Of a DNA stretch of 64,000 nt, positions 37,801 through 44,712 are shown piece after piece. The notes under the pieces were generated by a model. The model was given only the letters and a program-made list of their open reading frames with translations. It had not been told where the DNA came from and did not search any database. The translations under genes and the position numbers were made by a program. The DNA comes from Rosettibacter firmus (lineage in GTDB: Bacteria; Bacteroidota; Ignavibacteria; Ignavibacteriales; Melioribacteraceae): assembly GCF_036860695.1 (NCBI RefSeq), contig NZ_JAYKGJ010000004.1:1-64000 (forward strand), in the 5' to 3' direction. Every line of letters begins with the position of its first letter. The stretch's first letter is position 1.

Positions 37801-40417
37801 TGGTTGCTCTATCTTCATATCTTTTTCTAAACAATGAAAGTCGTTCAGGTAAATATTCTTTAAGGAAATATTTATAATTTTTTTCAATATCAATTTCTTT
37901 GTTCAAATATTTTACAGTATCATAAAAATATGTTTTAATATTATTCTTAATCTCTTTTTCTATGGAATCCCATTTTTGTAAATCATAAGTAGTATCTATT
38001 ATTTTTTTAACTCCAAGCGGAATTACATTAAATTCTCTTTTGTTATAATTAGAAGCTTCTTCGTCAATGAGTCTATTTAAATCAATCAAAACTCTTCGTG
38101 TTTTTTTCAATAAATTTTCTGCAGTATCTGTACCACCCAGAGTTAATCGGAATGTTTTTCTTCCTGCATCAAAACCTTTTTCGGTTCTGGCAAAAGTTGA
38201 GAGTGGAACTACACCTATTCCCTGTCTTGCTAATCCAGAAGACAACCAATCCAGAGAAAGTCCAGCAGGTAATTTTTCAATTATCATTTGTGGATACATA
38301 CTTCCAGAAGGGGGAGTAATTGAAATTTTATATTTGTTTCTTACTTCAGGTAAATTTTCTACAGCGTCTAATAAGGCTTTACTTCTTTCTTTGAAAATTT
38401 TATTTCTTAATCGATAATATGAATCAATTATTTCTGCATTATTACGATAAAACAAATAAGATAAAAATATTGCTGCAATGTTTGGTTTTATTGTTGAATT
38501 TATTTTTTTCAATCTATTAAAAATTTCTTTATGACGAATTTCTGCTACAGATAATCTTGCACCAGCAAATGAATCTGTTTTAGACATTGAATGGATTGTA
38601 ATTATATAATCAGCTTGTTTTCTGGTAATATATCCTTCTCTTAAAAGTTCATCACTCAGCTGTCGAATAGTTTTTATTTGTTTAAGATCTTCTGATGGAG
38701 TAACGTTTTGATAAGATAAATCATCAATTATCAATATATCATTTTCAAGAAGCCATTTAATAAGATTTTTAATTTTATCTTCATTAAAAATTTTACCTGT
38801 AGCATTATGTGGATTATTAATAACTATTGCACCATAACTATTCCATTTATTATCCATTATTAATTTTTCTTTGACAGCATTTTTTATCTTCTCTACATCA
38901 ATATCATAATCATCTGTAAGAGAAACCACTTCAACTTTTGGGAAACAATGTTCATAAGTCCAGCTTAAATCTGGTATTATAACTTCTTTTATTCCGCAGT
39001 GGAAACCAAGTAAACTTAATGCAGTTCGAGATGAGCCACTTATTACCAGACAATTTTCTTTTTGATATTCTGGATGATAATTGAGAAAAGAGCTCAGGTA
39101 ACTATTGATTAGTTCATTATAAAAATCTTCGGAATTAATGTTTTTAAATAATTCATCAAGTAAATCAAGAGCATTTATATCTATTAATTTATCATAAATA
39201 TAATCATTAATGTTTTTCAGTTTGAAATTATCATTTAAATTGATTTTATATATGTGTTTTTCAAGAATATTTTCAATTGTTCTACTCTGTCTTAAAATAA
39301 TTTCTTCTGTTCTTTTTTCTAAGTTTTTAATTTTATCGTAAATAACTCTGAATCCTGTTTCTTTAATAAGTGGTTTTTCATATTCGGCTTCTACAACAAT
39401 ATCATCAAATTTCTCATCGTTATTTAATTCCTGTAGATTTTCTTTTAGGATAAAAGCGAGTAATTCGATTTCTGTTGAAGAAGGAGTTCCCTTTAATTGA
39501 AAATGTATTGTTTCTAAAACTTTTATAAAATCTGGATTACCAAGCACAAAATTTAGAGCAATATTTCCAAGATTTTTTGATAGTACTTTTGGTGATATAA
39601 TTCTAATTACTCTACTCATCATTTTAGCTTCGCGGGCAAGCGATAGATGATTTGGGGCATCGTTTGCTTCTACAAAAAATAGTGGATAATCCAGACTTAA
39701 TTCACGTAGCTGTCGTCTTGTAGTTTCGTTTGTAATTTCCCCCAATAAAAGAAAATTAGGTTTATCTAAATTCTCTTTTAATTTACTTTCAAGTAATGAT
39801 ATTAAATTTTCTTCATCAGTAAGATTATAAAACCTCAGATTTTCAAATTCATATAAATGTTCAGGTAGATTGATATTATACAAAAAAATATTAGCTGGAA
39901 GGTATAATAGATATTCTGATATCGAATGAAAAAATATTCTCAATGTTTCATATATACCGCCAGATGTAATTATTATTTCTCTTTTTCCTGTTTTATCACC
40001 AATATCATATGTTAATGGTTCGTGTTGTTTATTGACGAGCCAATCATTAAAGTAATTAATTATAAAGTGTGGATTTGTTCTAACGAAACCACCACGAGGT
40101 GAATAAGGTGCACTTTTTTCAATTAAACGCACTAAAAATTCTAATTTTGATTTATCTTTTACATCCCTGCCTAATTTTTCTAATATATTATCAAGATTTT
40201 TAATTGATATTACTTCTTCTTTAATATCAATTCCCAGTGCCATTCTAAGATATGCAGAATATAACCTTTCATCCTGAACAGGATTCCCTATATGAAAATT
40301 AACTCTATCTTCTGGTGGAACATTTGAAGCAACTGTAGCTTCGCTTATTTCAGAAACTTTAGCAGCTTTTACTGGTTTTAACTGAAAAATATTTATTGAA
40401 TTTTTTACAGTCATCAT
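34808..40417 (-). CDS. Giant fusion: tandem aminotransferase-like regions plus PEP-carboxylase-like region
   Basis: A 1869-residue cytosolic protein without signal peptide. Residues about 50-330 look like a degenerate fold-type-I aminotransferase (SPRGGFVRTNP, IIITSGGIYETLR, SPKVLSKNLGNIALNFVLG). Residues about 420-790 form a fuller one: ISGSSRTALSLLGFH, VINNPHNATGKIF, ILIIDDLSYQ, and the PLP motif SMSKTDSFAGARLSV with Lys613. From about 830 it resembles phosphoenolpyruvate carboxylase: DRTVHPTQ (His919, like the TAHPT motif), WGDWDGSN (1006-1013), VPLFEDLESV (1267-1276), VAGSDLS (1313-1319) and LLRAIAHNQSQTM (about 1561-1573). The usual GRGG loop and the DIRQ region are altered (GSGEPMQRQGG; KLHLAEDP), so carboxylase activity is doubtful. 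If active it could channel PEP to oxaloacetate to aspartate. The gene overlaps the SPFH gene by one base (TAATG). Confidence 0.8.
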   Translation of the reverse strand: MMTVKNSINIFQLKPVKAAKVSEISEATVASNVPPEDRVNFHIGNPVQDERLYSAYLRMALGIDIKEEVISIKNLDNILEKLGRDVKDKSKLEFLVRLIEKSAPYSPRGGFVRTNPHFIINYFNDWLVNKQHEPLTYDIGDKTGKREIIITSGGIYETLRIFFHSISEYLLYLPANIFLYNINLPEHLYEFENLRFYNLTDEENLISLLESKLKENLDKPNFLLLGEITNETTRRQLRELSLDYPLFFVEANDAPNHLSLAREAKMMSRVIRIISPKVLSKNLGNIALNFVLGNPDFIKVLETIHFQLKGTPSSTEIELLAFILKENLQELNNDEKFDDIVVEAEYEKPLIKETGFRVIYDKIKNLEKRTEEIILRQSRTIENILEKHIYKINLNDNFKLKNINDYIYDKLIDINALDLLDELFKNINSEDFYNELINSYLSSFLNYHPEYQKENCLVISGSSRTALSLLGFHCGIKEVIIPDLSWTYEHCFPKVEVVSLTDDYDIDVEKIKNAVKEKLIMDNKWNSYGAIVINNPHNATGKIFNEDKIKNLIKWLLENDILIIDDLSYQNVTPSEDLKQIKTIRQLSDELLREGYITRKQADYIITIHSMSKTDSFAGARLSVAEIRHKEIFNRLKKINSTIKPNIAAIFLSYLFYRNNAEIIDSYYRLRNKIFKERSKALLDAVENLPEVRNKYKISITPPSGSMYPQMIIEKLPAGLSLDWLSSGLARQGIGVVPLSTFARTEKGFDAGRKTFRLTLGGTDTAENLLKKTRRVLIDLNRLIDEEASNYNKREFNVIPLGVKKIIDTTYDLQKWDSIEKEIKNNIKTYFYDTVKYLNKEIDIEKNYKYFLKEYLPERLSLFRKRYEDRATIINEFINFSFAHDGKNITEILEREFYKDDLQRRKEAFQKRLYDRTVHPTQMYSIKTEQLFEKLIDALIKNHNISSELFEKLKSEIVKEYFGQNVPIISSEEPQELILDLNSLLAVENYMALHTDSPFEVFLSFWGDWDGSNRPSGQGHSLVSAILMENVVRQAKILEMILNIDRTINIDSYLVEEIKKLPQSNKKFADLLNQITLLTHQLEKRYRGTLPFNIEMSGLRKLGIKLHLAEDPLTKMWRHNDRLERKMLELRHRRRETLEHYFALNKQLRKTLYSLIPIIQRNIKNKEFFLEAGMYRDLLKRFVVTPRIHQKLITAQDQFAIDTTVHNINEINEISGRYGNPGMVLAIQVSMTTKPEALISLDRKLYSKREQILRENNNIEIPNIWIVPLFEDLESVKNLENYLNKVWEYSLQSRRMNQETHERFAEIITEIFVAGSDLSQQVGQPNSMYLYKTAKFELMKWLASHNLIGKVRMKMGSGEPMQRQGGYYSQEVGKPLFVESEDANKRFSKYLEASTKRSTEYASTPLMGVYSCKDLLTFQSNISEKVRYLPVHNFAQLIYHVKETQKFYREEILRAGEPLSETRLQYKTRGLQELERLTIGKKDSIYDVFLNIYTENFRQILYGREEDVVGIHIISYFIGRTIPALRDRPTVRPGQNAGELIGQKILERIAGTIPLSRYGSLLRAIAHNQSQTMILGINQLTTGLFRALNNFSQKEFPEGETESLISDRILPNLPVYEILHTLRIYQDIDLIYLNKLEKAFPAGNSALIALREDMDSLNKYLYFFQKELLRRHGLNVTEFFDENKFIPDLLPTLRPDVAVLLQPELFNTDIEKLLSQISGKVDAKWVKEVERLLLIPVKISEWRAKIWEFLEEPIYQRVESFVELAIALNSLQANVPVKEILFNPQKIKISPKLLTKASFDDNMQQFLTAAFEYLSIISQGLTEVPINIIRALKEVESIIKIEDQPLSTKNQELLRFYLLQIARIAGENG

Positions 40418-41403
40418 TAATCTTCTTTACTCTTCTTTTTTTGGTTTAGTTGTTCATAATTATTCAAATAACTTTGCAGAAATTTCTGGAATAAACCAAT
40501 CAATTCTCCCCCCTGAGATATTTCATTAGGAGAAAGAGTTACAATAGTTCTTGCATTTTTTAAAGATTGACTTGCTTCTGCCAATCTTGCTGCCTGTGGA
40601 GTTAAAATCAGTAACTCAGGATTCTTCTTTAGTATTTCAAGTTCTTCTTTCTCGTAATCAAGTTCCAATCTTTTTCTTTTCAACTCATCCATTACTTTTT
40701 TATCAGAAATTTCAGATTCTTTTTCCAGTTCCACTTTTTTCAAATCATATTTTTTAAGTTCAAGTTCATTTTCCATAATTGCAATTTCTTCATCAGCTTT
40801 TAATTTTGCTTTGGCTGCCGAAATTCTTGCTTTTTGATTCAACAATTCTGTTTGTTCAAAAATTCTTGCGGATTCCTGTTGTTTAATTGCATCTGCAATT
40901 TTAGAATCTACAATTTCTATTGATTGGATTGAAATGGAAATAATATCCAGACCAAAAGTTTCTTTGCTAATATTTACCTTACTCATTAAGTGATTATAAA
41001 TTTTTTCTGATGTCAATTCTTCTATTCCAAATCTTTCGGTAAACTCTCTTACAAAGCTATGAATCAAAGTTTCTAATTCTTTTGTTGCTTTTTGTACAGC
41101 AGACTTATTCCATCCACCTGTTTTAATCAAAGAATTAATATTTTCCTGTGATAGTGTAACCGCAATTGATAATTTAACTTTAATATCTAAACTACCTTTT
41201 GCAGTTGCATCTATATTTAATTGAGATGAATAAATTGTCCTTGGTAAAACTAAACTGAAATGACGAGGATAAAATCTCCCTTTACGAAATATTATTTTAC
41301 CTTCTTTTTCTGCGAGAACTAATTCATCTGGCTTTCTAATTCTCAGCTCGTATGATAAAAGCAAAATTAATATCAGTACTATTATCAATACAACTAATAT
41401 CAT
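40417..41403 (-). CDS. SPFH/band-7 domain membrane protein
   Basis: A 328-residue protein with one N-terminal transmembrane helix (residues 2-20), an SPFH domain (about 25-185; FGLDIISISIQSIEIVDSKIADAI is the typical domain end) and a long charged coiled coil (about 185-265: EQTELLNQKARISAAKAKLKADEE onward). The layout is stomatin/flotillin-like and such proteins oligomerise on membranes as scaffolds. A strong AGGAG site precedes the ATG. It is translationally coupled to the giant fusion gene, suggesting it anchors or organises that protein (inference). Confidence 0.88.
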   Translation of the reverse strand: MILVVLIIVLILILLLSYELRIRKPDELVLAEKEGKIIFRKGRFYPRHFSLVLPRTIYSSQLNIDATAKGSLDIKVKLSIAVTLSQENINSLIKTGGWNKSAVQKATKELETLIHSFVREFTERFGIEELTSEKIYNHLMSKVNISKETFGLDIISISIQSIEIVDSKIADAIKQQESARIFEQTELLNQKARISAAKAKLKADEEIAIMENELELKKYDLKKVELEKESEISDKKVMDELKRKRLELDYEKEELEILKKNPELLILTPQAARLAEASQSLKNARTIVTLSPNEISQGGELIGLFQKFLQSYLNNYEQLNQKKKSKED

Positions 41404-41735
41404 ATTTTTTCTCCTGTTATTTATTATTTGTTTTTAATTTATAATCACTATTTGATATAATAAGTTCGAATGGATAAGAGTATAAATGAAGAAATGTAAC
41501 TAAAACTTATAAACAATGTAATATTTTTTTTATAATTATGTAAGGTTTTACTAATATTTTTTATCGAATAACTTGCATATCTTTTCTAAAGTGCTTGTTT
41601 TATTAAATAGTTTCCATCTCCTTGTATTTATAGCTATAGTAAACCAATAATATTTTAGATTTGTTCATTAGTTATTATCATTATTCCTTTAAAATAATTT
41701 ATTAAATTTAGTTTGTAAATATTATAATTCAATTT
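41404..41735. other. Divergent intergenic region, no gene seen
   Basis: 332 bp between the divergent SPFH and PspC-domain genes. It is very AT-rich with stop codons in all frames. It must hold both promoters, but I could not pick out a specific promoter, operator, RNA or repeat with confidence. The ribosome binding site of the SPFH gene is at its left edge. Confidence 0.5.
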
Positions 41736-42413
41736 ATGGACGAAAAAGAAATTCCAAATATTTTTGATGACAGTCAACCTGATTATGATAGAAAAAACTT
41801 TAAAGCCATCGAAAGGTCAAGAAGTGATTATATTATATCAGGATTGTGTGCTGGTCTGGGCAAATATTTTAATATTGATGCATCATATATTAGATTGTTT
41901 GGCATATTGAGTTTATTAATAGGTTTCCTTCCTGTTTATTTTTATTTAATTGCCACTTTAATATTTCCCCCTGAAACTTCAAAGCAAACCATTAGTGATG
42001 AAGATAAACTTAGAATAAACAAAAAAAATTCTTATACACTACTTGGTGGAACATTAATGTATATAAGTTTAGTATGGCTATTGATCAGTACTGGAATAAT
42101 GAAAAAGGAAGAATTACTTTATTTCGATTCTATACTGAAGAATTTGACTTTATTAGTTTTTGGCGTTTACTTAATTTCAAAAAATTTTCACGAAAGTGTT
42201 TATAATAATAGATCCATTGCTTCTAATGAAAAAAGAATAATTCTGGGAGTATGCAATACTTTAAGTAATTATCTGAAAATTGATGTAATAATTATTAGAG
42301 GATTCTTTATAGTAGGCAGTTTGATTAGCACAGGTATTCTAATATTATTATACTTATTTCTCTACCTGATTTTAAAATCCAGAAAGGTCATTATTAATGA
42401 AACTCAATTATAA
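41736..42413 (+). CDS. Membrane protein with two PspC domains
   Basis: A 225-residue protein with two PspC-type units. The first spans about residues 25-80 (RSRSDYIISGLCAGLGKYFNIDASYIRLFGIL, then a transmembrane helix). The second spans about 160-220 (NEKRIILGVCNTLSNYLKIDVIIIRGFFIVG, then a helix). Two further helices lie between them. PspC is a phage-shock envelope-stress factor that can act with PspA/PspB; no other psp gene is here. The internal duplication suggests a self-contained pair. It overlaps the next gene by 17 nt. Confidence 0.9.
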   Translation: MDEKEIPNIFDDSQPDYDRKNFKAIERSRSDYIISGLCAGLGKYFNIDASYIRLFGILSLLIGFLPVYFYLIATLIFPPETSKQTISDEDKLRINKKNSYTLLGGTLMYISLVWLLISTGIMKKEELLYFDSILKNLTLLVFGVYLISKNFHESVYNNRSIASNEKRIILGVCNTLSNYLKIDVIIIRGFFIVGSLISTGILILLYLFLYLILKSRKVIINETQL

Positions 42414-42897
42414 AATTTTGACAGGCATATCATTAGCAACTTATGGAATTTTATCCCTATTAAGTAATGGAATAATAAACTTACACAATAAAGTGATAAT
42501 TGGTATTACACTTATTATTTATGCCCTGCCTTCAATCTATATCTCATTAAATTTAAGTAAAAGAAATATGATTGTGGTTTCATCAATAGCCTTTTTTGTG
42601 GGAATTATTTTTCTGCTTGATAACTCTTATAAAATTTATTCCCAGACAACTTTAATTTTCCTTTTAACATTTATTGTTGGTTCAATATTTTTCCTATTAT
42701 TTATAGACAATCCAGAAGAAAAATATTTACTGATTACAAGTATCTTTTTATTTATAATTTCTTATCCTGCTGTAAAATTGTTTGAATATATTAATGATAG
42801 TTTATTCTTTTATTATTACAATAGAATAGAAAATATTATCTCGCCTGTGATATTACTTTTAATAGCTGTTAATATTTTTATAAAAAGGAATGATTGA
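42397..42897 (+). CDS. Small polytopic membrane protein
   Basis: A 166-residue protein with about five hydrophobic helices and short loops; no family is recognised. AAAGG lies upstream of its ATG, inside the end of the PspC gene (17-nt overlap), so it is coupled to it. The two probably act together in the inner membrane. Its stop abuts the stop of the convergent anti-sigma gene with no intergenic space. Confidence 0.75.
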   Translation: MKLNYKILTGISLATYGILSLLSNGIINLHNKVIIGITLIIYALPSIYISLNLSKRNMIVVSSIAFFVGIIFLLDNSYKIYSQTTLIFLLTFIVGSIFFLLFIDNPEEKYLLITSIFLFIISYPAVKLFEYINDSLFFYYYNRIENIISPVILLLIAVNIFIKRND

Positions 42898-43923
42898 TTA
42901 TTTAGACTTACCAGTTTGAGGAAAATTACCAATAAGATAATTTTGTGCTGAGGGAGTTGGTGAACCTGTACTGGATTCAATAGTAACTTTTAAAAATTCT
43001 ATATTTTCCTTAGGTATAAATGGGAATGAGTTTATATGTATATATTCATTACTGCCTGGATTATAAACTCCCATTGAATAAGAAATTCCTTTGCTTACTG
43101 CCCACAATTGATATGCTTGATTTGGAGGAAGTGGTTTAACATTTTTAAATTGTATTAATCCTTCTCGAACATCAAATGAAAGAAATACTCTCGCCATTGC
43201 TTTATCATTTGGATCAACACTATTCAAGTTTACGATTATTACATCTTTGTAATTAAAAAATTCTATAAATGAAAGATAATTGTTTATAAAATTATTTGTC
43301 CTGCTAAGTTCACCTCTAAACAAAGTGATATCATGATTTAATTCTTCAATTTGCCTATTTAACGATTCAATGGAAGTAAAAGAATAATAACTTAGAATTG
43401 AAAACAAAACTATTGTAATCAATAAAGCAATCCAGCCTATAATACTACCAGATTTCTCTTTTACATGCGGTAATGTTTGTTGAGGTGTAATATATTGAAG
43501 TGGTTTTTCTGGAATAACCGAGCCATTAATTTTTGCTTGTTTTTCTTTCTCTTTTTCTTCTTCTTTAACTATTGTAGACTTTGTAAGATTTGACAATTGA
43601 AAAGTTGGCTTTTGTGGTTTTTCTGCATAGTTATTAAATGTTTTGCCCATCAAAGTTTTTCTTCGTTCTTCTCGTATTCTTGTTTTAATTTCATCCTGCA
43701 GGCTAATTAATTTTTTTGCAACTTCATCTTTAAGTGATTCCTTTGGAGTTTCTATCTCCAGAATTGTAGGTATGAGTGATACAATATTTTGCAATTCACC
43801 CAGTGCACCTTCAGGGAGTTCGCCACCATTATCAACATAATCTTTAAACTGTATAAAATTTTCTTTATCCATACAGCCAATTGCAAAAGCTGCAATCATT
43901 TCATGTACAGCAGTATCAGACAT
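42898..43923 (-). CDS. Anti-sigma factor, RskA-type
   Basis: A 341-residue single-pass inner-membrane protein. Residues 1-90 form the cytosolic anti-sigma domain (VHEMIAAFAIGCMDKENFIQFKDYV) without the His/Cys zinc motif. A charged linker leads to a transmembrane helix at about 160-182. The periplasmic C-terminus (about 215-340) matches the anti-sigma-K/RskA domain: FKNVKPLPPNQAYQLWAVSKG. It lies 4 bp after the ECF sigma gene and is its cognate inhibitor by context. Release may involve regulated proteolysis, for which the RseP at 12672 is a candidate (inference). Confidence 0.92.
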   Translation of the reverse strand: MSDTAVHEMIAAFAIGCMDKENFIQFKDYVDNGGELPEGALGELQNIVSLIPTILEIETPKESLKDEVAKKLISLQDEIKTRIREERRKTLMGKTFNNYAEKPQKPTFQLSNLTKSTIVKEEEKEKEKQAKINGSVIPEKPLQYITPQQTLPHVKEKSGSIIGWIALLITIVLFSILSYYSFTSIESLNRQIEELNHDITLFRGELSRTNNFINNYLSFIEFFNYKDVIIVNLNSVDPNDKAMARVFLSFDVREGLIQFKNVKPLPPNQAYQLWAVSKGISYSMGVYNPGSNEYIHINSFPFIPKENIEFLKVTIESSTGSPTPSAQNYLIGNFPQTGKSK

Positions 43924-43927
43924 CGAT

Positions 43928-44506
43928 TTACTCCTTTGTCAAATTATCTCTAAAGCTGTGAAGTGCATTCATAACTTTACTTCTAACAGTTTCAACAGGT
44001 ACATTTAATTTATCTGCAATTTCATCAATAGTATATCCTTCATAATAGGCTAAATGAAGAACATATTTTTGTGTATCTGTTAATTTGGATAAAGCTCTTT
44101 CTACTTTGGGCTGCAAACTCATTGCTGTATTTAAATCGAGGCTATCCATATCTGGTAAAAATGTTGGAATTATAAAATAATCTTCATAATCATCATCATA
44201 AACTTGAGATGCAGAAAGTGAATTTCTACTTCTTCGCAAAGTATCAACAGCTTTATTTCGTGCAAGTGTTACAAGCCAGCTATAAACATTCCCATGTCTA
44301 AAATCAAATTTGCTTGTTTTACGCCAGACAATAACAAAAACATCAACCAGAACTTTTTCAGCCGTTGATTCATCCATCACAATTTTTTTAATGATTGTGT
44401 ATAAGAGTGGTGAATATCTATCGTACAATTCTTCGAGAGCACGTGATTCAAAATTTGCTATCTGTTGCATTAATTCTAAATCTGTTAGCTCAGTGAACTT
44501 GCCCAT
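43928..44506 (-). CDS. ECF sigma factor, RskA/SigK-type
   Basis: A 192-residue extracytoplasmic-function sigma factor. Region 2 (about 25-95) has LYDRYSPLLYTIIKKI, DVFVIVWRKTSKFDFRHGNVYSWLVTLARNKAVDTLRR. Region 4 (about 135-190) has LSKLTDTQKYVLHLAYYEGYTIDEIADKLNVPVETVRSKVMNAL. AGAAGGAAT precedes the ATG. The following gene is its anti-sigma. It likely autoregulates the pair and an envelope- or oxidative-stress regulon; the targets cannot be read from the window. Confidence 0.96.
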   Translation of the reverse strand: MGKFTELTDLELMQQIANFESRALEELYDRYSPLLYTIIKKIVMDESTAEKVLVDVFVIVWRKTSKFDFRHGNVYSWLVTLARNKAVDTLRRSRNSLSASQVYDDDYEDYFIIPTFLPDMDSLDLNTAMSLQPKVERALSKLTDTQKYVLHLAYYEGYTIDEIADKLNVPVETVRSKVMNALHSFRDNLTKE

Positions 44507-44712
44507 GTAATTCCTTCTGGAATATTATTATCAAAACTAAAATTACTTATGCAAAATTACAATAAATTTATTGAAAACTTTTATGATATAATTACAAACT
44601 AAACCAGTATTTTTCATATACCAAAACCAGAGGTAAAGCTATTGACGTCCAAAAATGCTAATCTTTCTTTTTATTATATTTGTTAACATTATTTAATTAA
44701 ATTATAGTTAAT

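Noticed and set aside
38067-38417. 116-codon plus-strand open frame inside the giant fusion gene
   Set aside because: Antisense to the PLP-domain coding sequence; no start signal or recognisable motif.
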